Source: Mixta hanseatica
GTDB lineage: Bacteria > Pseudomonadota > Gammaproteobacteria > Enterobacterales > Enterobacteriaceae
Direction: 5' to 3'
DNA: 64,000 bases
Assembly (NCBI RefSeq): GCF_023517775.1
Contig: NZ_CP082904.1
Location: 3,100,001 to 3,164,000, forward strand
Each line of letters opens with the position of its first letter. The stretch's first letter is position 1. Positions 47,355 through 56,744 of this stretch are shown one piece after another. The position numbers and the translations under genes were made by a program. A model generated the notes under the pieces. That model worked only from the letters and a program-made list of their open reading frames with translations, was not told where the DNA came from and searched no databases.

Positions 47355-49547
47355 TCAGCTCTCGGCCAACAGGCTTAACGGCTGCGGCTCACTAATGGCG
47401 AAGCCCTGCAAATAATCGATGCCCAGCCCGCGCAGCGCCGCCGCTACCGCCTCGGATTCCACGCACTCCGCCACTATCTGCATCCGTTTCAGCCGGGCCA
47501 CGCGGCAGATCGATTCAATGATCTGATAGTCGAGCGGGCTGTGCAGCATATTCTGGATAAAGCTGCCGTCAATTTTCAGCATATCGGCCTGCAGCGTTTT
47601 CAGTTGCAGGTAACTGGCATAACCTGTGCCAAAGTGATCAATCGCGATACGGCAGCCCAGCCGACGCAGACGATGAACGGTGCGATAGCCCGCAGAGAAA
47701 TTCATATTTTCCGCGGCCTCGCTGATTTCCAGTATCAGCTGCCACGGCTCCACCTGATGCTGTTTCAGCAACAGTTCCAGCTCGCTGACAAAATGCGGGC
47801 GGAACAGGCTGGCGGCATGAATATTGACGGCAAAGCGCATCGCCGGCAAACGCGTGCGGCTGCTATCGATAAAGCTCAGCGCATGGTTCAGTACCCAGCG
47901 ATCCATTTCCCATGTCAGGCCAAACTCCTGCACGACCGGTAAAAAGCGCTCCGGCGCCAGCTGTTTGCCCTGCGAATTAACCAGTCGGAGCAGCAGTTCA
48001 TGGTAATCATCGCCGCGCAGCCCCTCAATGCGCTGCGCCATCATCACAAAGCGTTCGTTATCCAGCGCCTGCTGGACCTCCTCCAGCTGGGTCAGTTTCT
48101 CTTTCGTCTGCCGCAGCGCGTTGATATTTTCCTGCTGCAAATGCTCCGGCTGGTGACTGTGCAGGGAAACCTCGGCCATCTCGCTAAGCTGTCCCAGCAG
48201 CCGGGGCAGATCATTAATCGGCGGCACAACGTGACAATAGCTGATGCCGATAGCGGGCTGTAGCGGCAACCCCTGCCAGCGCAAGCTGTAGCGGCCGATG
48301 CGGATGCTAATCTGATCGATTCGCTCTTCATGGGTGGCTTTATTCAGCCGCATCGCCAGCGCAAAGCCTGGCAAATGGTAAATGTTCTCTTTAGGCTGCA
48401 ACAGCGGCTGTAAATGCGCCGCCAGCCGCCGCTTATATTCAACGCGCAGATCCAGCCCCCAGGTTCGGCTAAGGCGATCGAGATCGGGAATACGTAAAAA
48501 ACAGAGCGTGGAGGAAGCCTGCTGTTCCAGGATCGCTTTCAGCGCGCGCAGATTAGGCAGATCCACCACCGGATCGACCAGCGCCGCCTCGCGTGATTTC
48601 TTAATCAGCCGACGCTGGCGTACGCCGTTGATGCCAATAAAATAGAGGATTAGCGACCATACCAGCAGATTGGTGGTGTTCAGCGCCAAATGTAACGACA
48701 GCTCTGGCTGGGTGCGAAATTGATACAGCAATATCAGCACCAGCGACCACGCCAGCGTGGAAAGCAGATAGCCAAAACGGGCTGCCGCCCACAGCATGGT
48801 CGGCAGCAACAGCAACAGGGCAAAATCGCCGGCGACCTGATTTTTTACCTCGCTATGCAGAATCATCAGCAACGCCACCAACAGAGTAAGCCAAAGCAGC
48901 CAGACTCTGATTTCCGTGTGGGTTACGCTTTCTGCGATTTGCTGGCGCAGCAGGTTAACCTGACGGGAAAAGTAGCGTGCGTGGCGAAAGCAGCGGATCG
49001 CCATATAGTAAAGCGGCAGGATCGCCACGCAGGATAGCAAAATAGCCTGATAGTTAATCAGCGTGCGCAGCGTCAGCGGATTGCGGTTAAAAATAGAAAG
49101 CTCGGCGGGAATGGCCTTTAGCGTTACCAACGTTTGCAATAAAAAGACCAGCAGCGTCGGCAACAGAAAGCCGATCCAGAACAGGCGCATGCGGTCGGTG
49201 CCCTGTGTGCCAGGCGTTGTGCCCCACTGCCGCCCGGCCCAGATACGATAGCCCAGCCAGCAGGTGCTAATGCCGACGATAAACAGGGCGCAAGAGAGCA
49301 GCGCCTGGCTCGGCGAAAAAATGGTTAAGTAGCGCCACAGCAGCGCCAGCGTAATGCCAGGCAGTGCCGCCCAGTCAAATACCATCAGCAACGCTACCGT
49401 TAATGTCACCGGCAAAAACAGCAGATAAACCGGACCGTCAGGCAGTTGCAGCTTGACCGATAACGCGCCGGAAAGCGGCATCAGCAACAGCGCCAGCCAT
49501 AAAGGCACGCCCCACCAGCTGCGGCGGAATTGACTGAACGATGGCAT
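47355..49547 (-). CDS. pdeF: Cyclic di-GMP phosphodiesterase PdeF (YfgF), altered EAL motif
   Basis: 730-aa membrane phosphodiesterase: N-terminal MASE1-like region with about eight helices, a degenerate GGDEF domain (no GGDEF motif; PGFALAMRLNK in its place), then an EAL domain. Position and sequence fit E. coli YfgF (747 aa). EAL signatures: HELLLRL (ELL instead of EAL, still with Glu), NIHAASLF, LEISEAAE, KIDGSFIQN, AECVES. In the metal-binding DDFGTGY motif the second Asp is His (IDHFGTGYAS), where E. coli has DDFG. Start uncertain: ATG at 49547; TTG at 49565 has the better Shine-Dalgarno (GAAGAGG), and the frame is open to 49610. Confidence 0.92.
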   Translation of the reverse strand: MPSFSQFRRSWWGVPLWLALLLMPLSGALSVKLQLPDGPVYLLFLPVTLTVALLMVFDWAALPGITLALLWRYLTIFSPSQALLSCALFIVGISTCWLGYRIWAGRQWGTTPGTQGTDRMRLFWIGFLLPTLLVFLLQTLVTLKAIPAELSIFNRNPLTLRTLINYQAILLSCVAILPLYYMAIRCFRHARYFSRQVNLLRQQIAESVTHTEIRVWLLWLTLLVALLMILHSEVKNQVAGDFALLLLLPTMLWAAARFGYLLSTLAWSLVLILLYQFRTQPELSLHLALNTTNLLVWSLILYFIGINGVRQRRLIKKSREAALVDPVVDLPNLRALKAILEQQASSTLCFLRIPDLDRLSRTWGLDLRVEYKRRLAAHLQPLLQPKENIYHLPGFALAMRLNKATHEERIDQISIRIGRYSLRWQGLPLQPAIGISYCHVVPPINDLPRLLGQLSEMAEVSLHSHQPEHLQQENINALRQTKEKLTQLEEVQQALDNERFVMMAQRIEGLRGDDYHELLLRLVNSQGKQLAPERFLPVVQEFGLTWEMDRWVLNHALSFIDSSRTRLPAMRFAVNIHAASLFRPHFVSELELLLKQHQVEPWQLILEISEAAENMNFSAGYRTVHRLRRLGCRIAIDHFGTGYASYLQLKTLQADMLKIDGSFIQNMLHSPLDYQIIESICRVARLKRMQIVAECVESEAVAAALRGLGIDYLQGFAISEPQPLSLLAES

Positions 49548-49828
49548 ATTATGTGCGGTAAACAAGAATGGCCTCTTCAGGAATGATAAAGCGCGCAGCA
49601 AATGCTGCATAAAGCTAAAACCGCTCTCATACTAAGTTCCATCAGGCTTTCAGATTTGATATGCGTCAAACATCTTTATTAAAACCCGCTCAGCCCGTCT
49701 GTTGTTTCACCTGCGTACGGGTTATTTCGGGTAGATTTGCGCATCAGACTGCGGCACGACATTGACCTGCCGATAACGCTGTGCCTAAATTGTTTCTCCG
49801 CCTTCGGGCCTGCTACAGGAGTCCCTGC

Positions 49829-50017
49829 GTGAATAGCATCACCTCATTGCGCAAAAGCCGTAAAACTGGCCGAATGACCCGCATAGTGTTGTTAATCAGC
49901 TTTATCATATTGTTTGGTCGTCTGCTGTTTGTTTTGCCCGGCGCGTTCCAGCACCATCAGGATAAGAAGGTGAACGCTGAGCTGCCCATGACCATCCAGC
50001 CCGTCAGCAAAGAGTAA
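49829..50017 (+). CDS. yfgG: Small membrane protein YfgG
   Basis: 62-aa protein with one helix (RMTRIVLLISFIILFGRLLF), then a His-rich QHHQDKK segment. It follows E. coli YfgG (63 aa), implicated in nickel/cobalt tolerance. Start: GTG at 49829 with AGGAG 7 nt upstream, giving MNSITSLRKSRKTGRMTR; the open frame runs further upstream (49781) but lacks a site. Divergent from pdeF, as in E. coli. Confidence 0.9.
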   Translation: MNSITSLRKSRKTGRMTRIVLLISFIILFGRLLFVLPGAFQHHQDKKVNAELPMTIQPVSKE

Positions 50018-50122
50018 TGACGCGAGCGTTAAGTTGCCTTAACTGAGACAACTTACCCTCTCTCCATGCCTGTAAAACAGTGGGCTTACCTGGCCCATGC
50101 TTCCAGACACAAGGGAATTTTT

Positions 50123-51553
50123 ATGTCTGTATCCCCCGCTCAATCTCAAGCCCGACAGCTTGCCGATACCCGCAGCCGTATTCTGACGCTTCTACTAAAT
50201 GAGCCGGATCTGGTGGAAAGCCTATTGCAGGCACCTTCGCCGCCGTCGGCAGAAATAACGGCGCAGATTGATAGTCTGCGCGCAGATCTTGCGCTACTGC
50301 ACGCGGCGGATATCGCCGATATTCTTGAAGCCCTGCCAGAAGATGAGCGCCAAGCGCTGTGGCAGCTGGTGGATAATGCTCGCCGTGGCCAGGTGCTGGT
50401 AGAAGCATCAGAAACGGTCTGGGAGAGCCTGACCGAAGTAATGAGCGATAAAGATATCCTGCAGGCGATCGCGCCGCTGGATATTGACGATCAGGCTTAT
50501 CTGGCGAAATACCTGCCGCGTGACCTGACCGGACGGCTGCTAACTCAGCTGGATCCCGCGCTGCGCGCCCGCGTACTGAACGTGGTGCATTTCGACCGCG
50601 ATCGCGTTGGCCGCATCATGGACTTTAATTTCATTACCGTACGCGCCGATGTCGATCTGGGGACGGTACAGCGCTTTTTACGGCGCAGGCGCGCGATCCC
50701 GGAAGGCACCGATAAGCTGTTTATCACTGATAAACAGAATGTGCTGCTAGGTGAGCTGCCACTCACCGATATTTTGCTGAACCAGCCCGATACGCCGGTT
50801 TTTAGCATAATGAACGATCGGCCCAATACTTTCCGTCTGGATGATAAGGCGGAAGATGCCGCCGGCGCTTTCGAGCGTTATAACCTGATTTCAGCTGCGG
50901 TGATTGATGCGCAGGGCAAGCTGATTGGCCGCGTAACCATTGAAGACGTGATTGACCTGGTAAACGAAGAAAACGAAAGCAACATCCGTAAGATGGGCGG
51001 CCTGAGTCAGGAAGAAGAGGTGTTTGCGCCGGTCAGAAAGGCTGTGCGCACGCGCTGGGCCTGGCTGGCCGTTAACCTCTGTACGGCGTTTATCGCCTCG
51101 CGGGTGATTGGCCTGTTCGAGGAGACAATTTCCCAGTTGGTGGCGCTGGCAACCCTGATGCCGATCGTGGCGGGCATCGGCGGTAATACCGGCAACCAGA
51201 CGATTACTATGATCGTGCGTGCGCTGGCGCTGCATCAGGTGGAGCCGGGCAACTTTAACTTTCTTTTTATGCGCGAATTGGGTGTGGCGCTTATCAACGG
51301 TCTCGTCTGGGGCAGTATCATGGGCGGAATTACCTGGCTGATGTATGACAACCCGGCGCTGGGCGGCGTAATGATGCTGGCGATGATGTTGAATCTGCTG
51401 CTGGCGGCGCTGACCGGCGTACTGATCCCGCTGGTAATGACGAAGCTGAAACGCGACCCAGCGATTGGCTCCAGCGTGATGATTACCGCGCTGACCGATA
51501 CCGGCGGCTTCTTTATTTTTCTTGGCCTGGCAACGCTATTCCTGCTGCACTGA
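50123..51553 (+). CDS. mgtE: Magnesium transporter MgtE
   Basis: Mg2+ channel with cytosolic gating domains, 476 aa. N-terminal superhelical domain (HAADIADILEALPEDERQAL), two CBS domains (about 160-280: DFNFITVRADVDLG, PDTPVFSIMNDRPNTF, VTIEDVIDLVNEENES), then five membrane helices with the pore motif PIVAGIGGNTGNQT. ATG at 50123 (MSVSPAQSQARQ) has AAGGGAA upstream. E. coli K-12 has no mgtE here (it uses CorA and MgtA), so this gene is an addition relative to that genome. Confidence 0.96.
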   Translation: MSVSPAQSQARQLADTRSRILTLLLNEPDLVESLLQAPSPPSAEITAQIDSLRADLALLHAADIADILEALPEDERQALWQLVDNARRGQVLVEASETVWESLTEVMSDKDILQAIAPLDIDDQAYLAKYLPRDLTGRLLTQLDPALRARVLNVVHFDRDRVGRIMDFNFITVRADVDLGTVQRFLRRRRAIPEGTDKLFITDKQNVLLGELPLTDILLNQPDTPVFSIMNDRPNTFRLDDKAEDAAGAFERYNLISAAVIDAQGKLIGRVTIEDVIDLVNEENESNIRKMGGLSQEEEVFAPVRKAVRTRWAWLAVNLCTAFIASRVIGLFEETISQLVALATLMPIVAGIGGNTGNQTITMIVRALALHQVEPGNFNFLFMRELGVALINGLVWGSIMGGITWLMYDNPALGGVMMLAMMLNLLLAALTGVLIPLVMTKLKRDPAIGSSVMITALTDTGGFFIFLGLATLFLLH

Positions 51554-51589
51554 TCCCACACCGCGCCACCCGCCACCTTTACTCAACAG

Positions 51590-51611
51590 GCCTGCAAATG
51601 CAGGCTTTTTA
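51590..51611 (+). terminator. Terminator of mgtE
   Basis: GCCTGC-AAAT-GCAGGC stem followed by TTTTT, 36 nt after the mgtE stop. It isolates the hut promoter from mgtE. Confidence 0.88.
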
Positions 51612-51696
51612 TCGGCCTTCCGCCCTGCCTCACGCTGTACCGCTTTGCTGTTGTCCGTTAGCCATCACAAATAGCCAACATTCCGACAGGGTTTTA

Positions 51697-51725
51697 TTGA
51701 CAATTTCTCTGTAGTGAAAATAAAT
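51697..51725 (+). promoter_or_regulatory. hutIG(C) promoter
   Basis: TTGACA (perfect -35) with a 17-bp spacer to ATAAAT (-10-like), 35 bp before the hutI start. The -10 adjoins the likely HutC operator at 51724-51735. Confidence 0.7.
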
Positions 51726-51735
51726 GTATAGACAA
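51724..51735. promoter_or_regulatory. HutC operator upstream of hutI
   Basis: ATGTATAGACAA matches the palindrome TTGTATATACAA (seen perfectly in front of hutU) at 10 of 12 positions. HutC regulators of Pseudomonas and relatives recognise such TGTATATACA sites. Confidence 0.6.
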
Positions 51736-51759
51736 TTCATGACAAGTAGAAGGTAAACC

Positions 51760-52989
51760 GTGCTGCTCGCTGCTAACGACATCGTCTGGCGCAATGCCAG
51801 ACTGGCAACGTTCGATCCCGATCGCGCAACGCCCTATGGCATGCTGGACGATCACGATCTGGTGATCCGCGATGGCCATATCCTGGCTATCTTACCGGCG
51901 GCGACAACCTCTGGCGGTATCGTCCACGATGCCAAAGGGCAGTTGATGACGCCTGGCTTAATCGACTGCCATACCCATCTGGTGTTTGGCGGTAACCGCG
52001 CCGCTGAATGGGAACAGCGGATGAACGGCGTCTCTTATCAGGCGATCAGCGCGCAGGGCGGCGGCATTAACGCCACTGTTGCCGCCACCCGACAGGCCAG
52101 TGAAAGCGATCTGCTGCAACTGGCGATACTCCGCCTGCAACGGCTGCTTAATGAGGGCGTCACCACTCTGGAGATAAAATCGGGCTACGGGCTGACGCTG
52201 GAGAATGAGGCGAAAATGCTGCGAGTGGCACGCCAGCTGGCGGCTCAGCATCCGGTAGAGATCAGCCCGACGCTGCTTGCCGCCCATGCCGCGCCAGTGG
52301 AATATCGCCATGATAAAGAGGCTTATATCAGCCTGGTTTGCGACACGCTGCTACCGCAGCTATGGCAGGAAGGATTGTTTGAGGCGGTAGATATTTTTTG
52401 TGAAAGCGTCGGCTTCACGCCGCAGCAGTGCGAGCGGGTGTTTGCCAGCGCCCAGCGTTACGGCATCCCGGTGAAAGGCCACGTCGAGCAGCTCTCGTTA
52501 CTGGATGGCGCCCAGCTGGTAAGCCGTTATCAGGGGCTGTCAGCCGATCATCTGGAATATCTGGATGAGCGCGGCGTGCAGGCGATGCGCGCCAGCGGCA
52601 CGGTCGCCGTGCTGCTGCCCGGCGCGTATTATTTTCTGCGTGAAACGCAGGCGCCGCCGATAGAAACGCTACGCCGTTATCAGGTACCGATAGCTGTCGC
52701 CACCGATTACAACCCTGGCACCAGCCCGTTCGCCAGCCTGCATCTGGCAATGAACATGGCCTGCGTTCAGTTCGGCCTGACGCCGGAAGAGGCCTGGAAT
52801 GGCGTAACCCGTCATGCGGCGCAGGCGCTGGGTCGCCAACATAGTCATGGTCAGCTTAAGGCGGGCTTTGTCGCCGATCTCGCTCTCTGGCAGGTGAAAC
52901 AGCCGGTGGAAATAATTTACGAGCCGGGCCGCAATCCGCTTTACGCCCGGATATTTCGCGGGTATATCACTCACGGGAGCGTACGATGA
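51760..52989 (+). CDS. hutI: Imidazolonepropionase
   Basis: Zinc/iron amidohydrolase that opens imidazolone propionate to formiminoglutamate, third step of histidine degradation. It is 409 aa. Metal-binding [28 protein letters not shown] [28 protein letters not shown] and [14 protein letters not shown] are intact. Start is GTG at 51760 with AGAAGG 6 nt upstream. First gene of hutIG; hutG overlaps by ATGA. Confidence 0.96.
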   Translation: MLLAANDIVWRNARLATFDPDRATPYGMLDDHDLVIRDGHILAILPAATTSGGIVHDAKGQLMTPGLIDCHTHLVFGGNRAAEWEQRMNGVSYQAISAQGGGINATVAATRQASESDLLQLAILRLQRLLNEGVTTLEIKSGYGLTLENEAKMLRVARQLAAQHPVEISPTLLAAHAAPVEYRHDKEAYISLVCDTLLPQLWQEGLFEAVDIFCESVGFTPQQCERVFASAQRYGIPVKGHVEQLSLLDGAQLVSRYQGLSADHLEYLDERGVQAMRASGTVAVLLPGAYYFLRETQAPPIETLRRYQVPIAVATDYNPGTSPFASLHLAMNMACVQFGLTPEEAWNGVTRHAAQALGRQHSHGQLKAGFVADLALWQVKQPVEIIYEPGRNPLYARIFRGYITHGSVR

Positions 52990-53939
52990 AACAGTGGCGG
53001 CCCACCCCTTCCACAGTCTGGCAAGGGCGAGATGATACCGCAGAGGCCGATAACGCCCTGCGCCTGTTCCAGACCATTACCTGCAGCAGCACCTTTAGTC
53101 CGGCACAGCAGCCCGGCGATATTGCGCTGTTAGGCTTTGCCTGCGATGAAGGCGTTAAGCGTAATCATGGACGCACCGGCGCCGCGCAGGCGCCTACGGT
53201 ACTGCGGCGCGCACTGGCTAATATGGCCAGCCACGCGGAACACCGGCGCCTGAGCGATGTAGGTGATGTTGTCATTGAGCAGACGGATCTGGAACAGGCG
53301 CAGCAGGCGCTACGTGAAGCGGTGCTGGCCTGCCAGCGCGCCGGAAAACGCACGCTGGTGCTAGGCGGCGGTCATGAAACCGCCTGGGGCCACGGCCTTG
53401 GGGTGCTGGATGCTTTCCCGCAGGAAAAGGTGGGCATTATCAATCTGGATGCGCATCTTGATTTACGCTCTGCGCCGCAGGCCACCTCAGGCACGCCGTT
53501 TCGCCAGTTGGCGCGCCATTGCACAGCCCAGCAGCGTGATTTCCGTTACGCCTGCTGCGGCCTGAGCATGGCGGCGAATACGCAGGCGCTGCTGGATGAA
53601 GCGGCTTATCGCAACGTGACGATCGTTGAGGATATGCAGTGCCTGAGCGCGCCGCTGGAGGCCATTGCGCAGCTTGAACAATTTATGGCGGATCTGGATC
53701 GCATCTATTTGACTATCGATTTGGATGTGCTGCCGGCATGGGAAATGCCGGCGGTCTCGGCGCCCGCCGCGCTCGGTGTTCCCTGCGCGATCTTGCTGCA
53801 GCTGCTGGCGCCGATTTGCCGCAGCGGTAAACTGCAGGCGGTAGATCTGGTGGAGTTTAATCCCTCGCGCGATCGGGAGGGACATGGGGCTGGCGTAGCG
53901 GCGCGCCTCGCCTGGCAGGTAATACGCTGGTGGGGATAA
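52986..53939 (+). CDS. hutG: Formimidoylglutamase
   Basis: Arginase/ureohydrolase-family enzyme splitting formiminoglutamate into glutamate and formamide, last step of histidine degradation. It is 317 aa with binuclear manganese motifs [19 protein letters not shown] and TIDLDVLPA. It overlaps hutI by 4 nt, so the two are coupled. Confidence 0.95.
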   Translation: MKQWRPTPSTVWQGRDDTAEADNALRLFQTITCSSTFSPAQQPGDIALLGFACDEGVKRNHGRTGAAQAPTVLRRALANMASHAEHRRLSDVGDVVIEQTDLEQAQQALREAVLACQRAGKRTLVLGGGHETAWGHGLGVLDAFPQEKVGIINLDAHLDLRSAPQATSGTPFRQLARHCTAQQRDFRYACCGLSMAANTQALLDEAAYRNVTIVEDMQCLSAPLEAIAQLEQFMADLDRIYLTIDLDVLPAWEMPAVSAPAALGVPCAILLQLLAPICRSGKLQAVDLVEFNPSRDREGHGAGVAARLAWQVIRWWG

Positions 53940-54008
53940 ATTACTGAATCCCGGATGGAATTGGGTATACTTATCCCCACCAGCCAGGCAGCCGTAAGGA
54001 ATATTCAC

Positions 54009-54746
54009 ATGTTTCCATCCCGATCCCGGTCAACCGCCGCCAGCGCGCCCGCGCCTTTTTACGCGAAGGTCAAACAGGCCATCAGTAAACAAATCAGCGC
54101 TGGCGTATGGCGACCTCACGATCGCATTCCTTCCGAAGCGGAACTGGTGGCACAGTTTGGCTTCAGCCGGATGACCATCAATCGTGCGCTGCGGGAGTTG
54201 ACTGATGAAGGGCTGCTGGTGCGTCTGCAGGGCGTAGGCACGTTTGTAGCGGAACCTAAAGGCCAGTCGGCGCTGTTTGAGATCCGTAGCATTGCGGATG
54301 AAATTACCGCGCGCCATCATCAGCACCGCTGTCAGGTGCTGAAACTTGAACAGATCGAGGCGGATTTTACCCAGGCCGCCGCGTTGGGCGTGGAAGAAGG
54401 CACACCGGTTTTCCATTCGGTGATGGTTCACTTTGAAAACGACGTGCCGGTGCAAATTGAAGATCGCTGCGTTAACGCGGCGGTCGCGCCGGATTATCTG
54501 CAACAGGATTTCACTACCACCACCCCCCACGCTTATCTCTCATTAGTCGCGCCGCTTACCGAAGGTGAACATATCGTCGAAGCGGTTAAATCAACGCCCG
54601 AGCAGCAGCAGCTCCTGCATATTGATGACAGCGAGCCGTGCCTGCTCATCCACCGCCGCACCTGGTCGACACAGCATATCGTTTCCCACGCCCGCCTGTT
54701 ATTTCCCGGTTCGCGCTATCGCCTACAGGGACATTTTATGTCCTAA
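54009..54746 (+). CDS. hutC: Histidine utilisation repressor HutC
   Basis: GntR-family repressor, inducer urocanate, controlling the hut operons. It is 245 aa. N-terminal winged helix (YAKVKQAISKQISAGVW, DRIPSEAELVAQFGFSRMTI, LVRLQGVGTFVAEP), then a UTRA ligand-binding domain (TPVFHSVMVHFENDVPVQ, EDRCVNAAVAP, RTWSTQHIVSHARLLFPG). ATG at 54009 follows AAGGA. It lies 69 nt after hutG and probably belongs to the hutIGC transcript. A weak TATAC-type repeat (TTGGGTATACTT near 53962) might give extra autoregulation. Confidence 0.95.
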   Translation: MFPSRSRSTAASAPAPFYAKVKQAISKQISAGVWRPHDRIPSEAELVAQFGFSRMTINRALRELTDEGLLVRLQGVGTFVAEPKGQSALFEIRSIADEITARHHQHRCQVLKLEQIEADFTQAAALGVEEGTPVFHSVMVHFENDVPVQIEDRCVNAAVAPDYLQQDFTTTTPHAYLSLVAPLTEGEHIVEAVKSTPEQQQLLHIDDSEPCLLIHRRTWSTQHIVSHARLLFPGSRYRLQGHFMS

Positions 54747-54953
54747 CGCCGGTCAAACTTACCGACGAAAATTGTGTAAAAAGGCTGTGAAATCCGTGAT
54801 AGCTAACGCAAATTCCTTTAAAATCTTCTTTGCTGGTTACGCCTTGATAAATATAGAAAAAAACACCCATTCCTTAACGCTGTCATTCTGTCGCTTTATT
54901 TAATCCGTTGATTTCTAATGGTTTTAATTGTGTCTTAATTGTTAAAAGGACGC

Positions 54954-54982
54954 TTGCGCGCATTTGTATATACAAGTATATG
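54954..54982 (+). promoter_or_regulatory. hutUH promoter
   Basis: TTGCGC -35 and TATATG -10 with 17-bp spacing, 76 bp before the hutU start. The perfect HutC palindrome sits inside the spacer, so bound HutC would block RNA polymerase. Confidence 0.6.
54964..54975. promoter_or_regulatory. HutC operator upstream of hutU
   Basis: TTGTATATACAA is a perfect 12-bp palindrome in the hutC-hutU intergenic region, matching the TGTATATACA-type operator known for HutC. It lies about 85 bp before the hutU start. Confidence 0.8.
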
Positions 54983-55057
54983 TGTTTGCAGTCCTTATCT
55001 GCTTCGCCCCTCCGGGCCAGATAATTTATTGAATGCAACCGTCAGGAGTTGACCGCG

Positions 55058-56743
55058 ATGTCGCAAAGCAAATACCGCGAGCAGGAGATCCGCGCGCCAC
55101 GAGGAACCACGCTCAATGCCAAAAGCTGGCTTACCGAAGCACCGCTGCGTATGTTGATGAATAACCTCGATCCGGACGTGGCGGAAAACCCACACGAGCT
55201 GGTGGTTTACGGCGGTATTGGCCGGGCGGCCCGCAACTGGGATTGCTATGACGCCATTGTCGCCACGCTTAAAAAACTGGAAAACGACGAAACGCTATTG
55301 ATTCAGTCCGGCAAACCGGTCGGCGTGTTTAAAACCCATGAAAATGCGCCGCGCGTACTGATCGCCAACTCCAATCTGGTGCCGCACTGGGCCAGCTGGG
55401 AGCATTTTAATGAACTGGATGCCAAAGGGCTGGCCATGTATGGCCAGATGACCGCCGGAAGCTGGATCTATATCGGCAGTCAGGGCATCGTGCAGGGCAC
55501 CTATGAAACCTTTGTCGAGGCGGGTCGCCAGCATTATCAGGGCAACCTGCAGGGGCGCTGGATTTTGACCGCTGGCCTCGGCGGCATGGGTGGCGCGCAG
55601 CCGATGGCGGCAACGTTGGCCGGCGCCTGCTCGCTGAATATCGAATGCCAGCAAAGCCGCATCGATTTTCGTCTGCGTACGCGCTACGTCGATGAGCAGG
55701 CCGACTCGCTTGATGATGCGCTCAATCGCATCAAAAAATACACCGCGGAAGGCCGGGCGGTATCCGTGGCGCTGTGCGCTAACGCGGCGGAGGTGCTGCC
55801 TGAGTTGGTTAAGCGCGGCGTGCGCCCGGATATGGTGACCGATCAAACCAGCGCTCACGATCCGCTGCACGGTTATCTACCCACGGGCTGGCGCTGGGAA
55901 GAGTATCAGCAGCGAGCGCAGACCGAGCCGCAGGCGGTGACCGAGGCGGCGAAGCTTTCCATGGCCGACCACGTGCGCGCGATGCTGGCATTTAAACAGA
56001 TGGGCGTTCCGGTTTTCGATTACGGCAATAACATTCGCCAGATGGCCAAAGAAATGGGCGTCGCCAACGCCTTTGATTTTCCCGGCTTTGTGCCTGCCTA
56101 TATTCGTCCGCTGTTCTGTCGCGGCATCGGTCCGTTCCGCTGGGCCGCCCTTTCCGGCGATCCGCAGGATATTTATAAAACCGATGCCAAAGTCAAAGAG
56201 ATGATTAAAGAGGATAAGCATCTGCACCACTGGCTGGATATGGCGCGCGAGCGTATCAGCTTCCAGGGCTTGCCGGCACGCATTTGCTGGGTAGGTCTGC
56301 AGTGGCGGCAGAAACTGGGCCTGGCGTTTAACGAAATGGTACGCAGCGGTGAGGTTTCCGCGCCGATCGTCATCGGCCGCGACCATCTGGATTCAGGTTC
56401 CGTGGCCAGTCCAAACCGTGAAACCGAGGCAATGCGCGATGGCTCTGACGCCGTCTCTGACTGGCCGCTGCTGAATGCGCTACTGAATACCGCCAGCGGC
56501 GCGACCTGGGTCTCCCTGCACCATGGCGGCGGCGTGGGCATGGGCTTTTCTCAGCATGCCGGGATGGTGATTGTTTGCGACGGCAGCGATGAGGCGGCGG
56601 CGCGCATCGCTCGCGTGCTGCATAACGATCCGGCCACCGGCGTGATGCGCCATGCCGATGCCGGTTACGACATCGCTATCAACTGCGCGGTAGAGCAAAA
56701 TCTTAACCTGCCGATGATCGCCGCTACCCAGGAGCAACGCTGA
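55058..56743 (+). CDS. hutU: Urocanate hydratase
   Basis: Urocanase, converting urocanate to imidazolone propionate with tightly bound NAD as electrophile. It is 561 aa, the family length. [53 protein letters not shown] and the C-terminal [19 protein letters not shown] are conserved. ATG at 55058 (MSQSKYREQ) follows CAGGAG by 9 nt. hutH starts 1 nt after the stop. Confidence 0.98.
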   Translation: MSQSKYREQEIRAPRGTTLNAKSWLTEAPLRMLMNNLDPDVAENPHELVVYGGIGRAARNWDCYDAIVATLKKLENDETLLIQSGKPVGVFKTHENAPRVLIANSNLVPHWASWEHFNELDAKGLAMYGQMTAGSWIYIGSQGIVQGTYETFVEAGRQHYQGNLQGRWILTAGLGGMGGAQPMAATLAGACSLNIECQQSRIDFRLRTRYVDEQADSLDDALNRIKKYTAEGRAVSVALCANAAEVLPELVKRGVRPDMVTDQTSAHDPLHGYLPTGWRWEEYQQRAQTEPQAVTEAAKLSMADHVRAMLAFKQMGVPVFDYGNNIRQMAKEMGVANAFDFPGFVPAYIRPLFCRGIGPFRWAALSGDPQDIYKTDAKVKEMIKEDKHLHHWLDMARERISFQGLPARICWVGLQWRQKLGLAFNEMVRSGEVSAPIVIGRDHLDSGSVASPNRETEAMRDGSDAVSDWPLLNALLNTASGATWVSLHHGGGVGMGFSQHAGMVIVCDGSDEAAARIARVLHNDPATGVMRHADAGYDIAINCAVEQNLNLPMIAATQEQR

Positions 56744-56744
56744 T

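Noticed and set aside
47355..49547. PdeF called inactive because EAL reads ELL
   Set aside because: The Glu of the motif is retained and variation at the second residue is common; only the DDFG to DHFG change is considered significant.
54780..54830. CRP-like site upstream of hutU (TGTGAAATCCGTGATA)
   Set aside because: Only the first half fits TGTGA; the second half is poor, and the site is about 140 bp or more from the proposed promoter.
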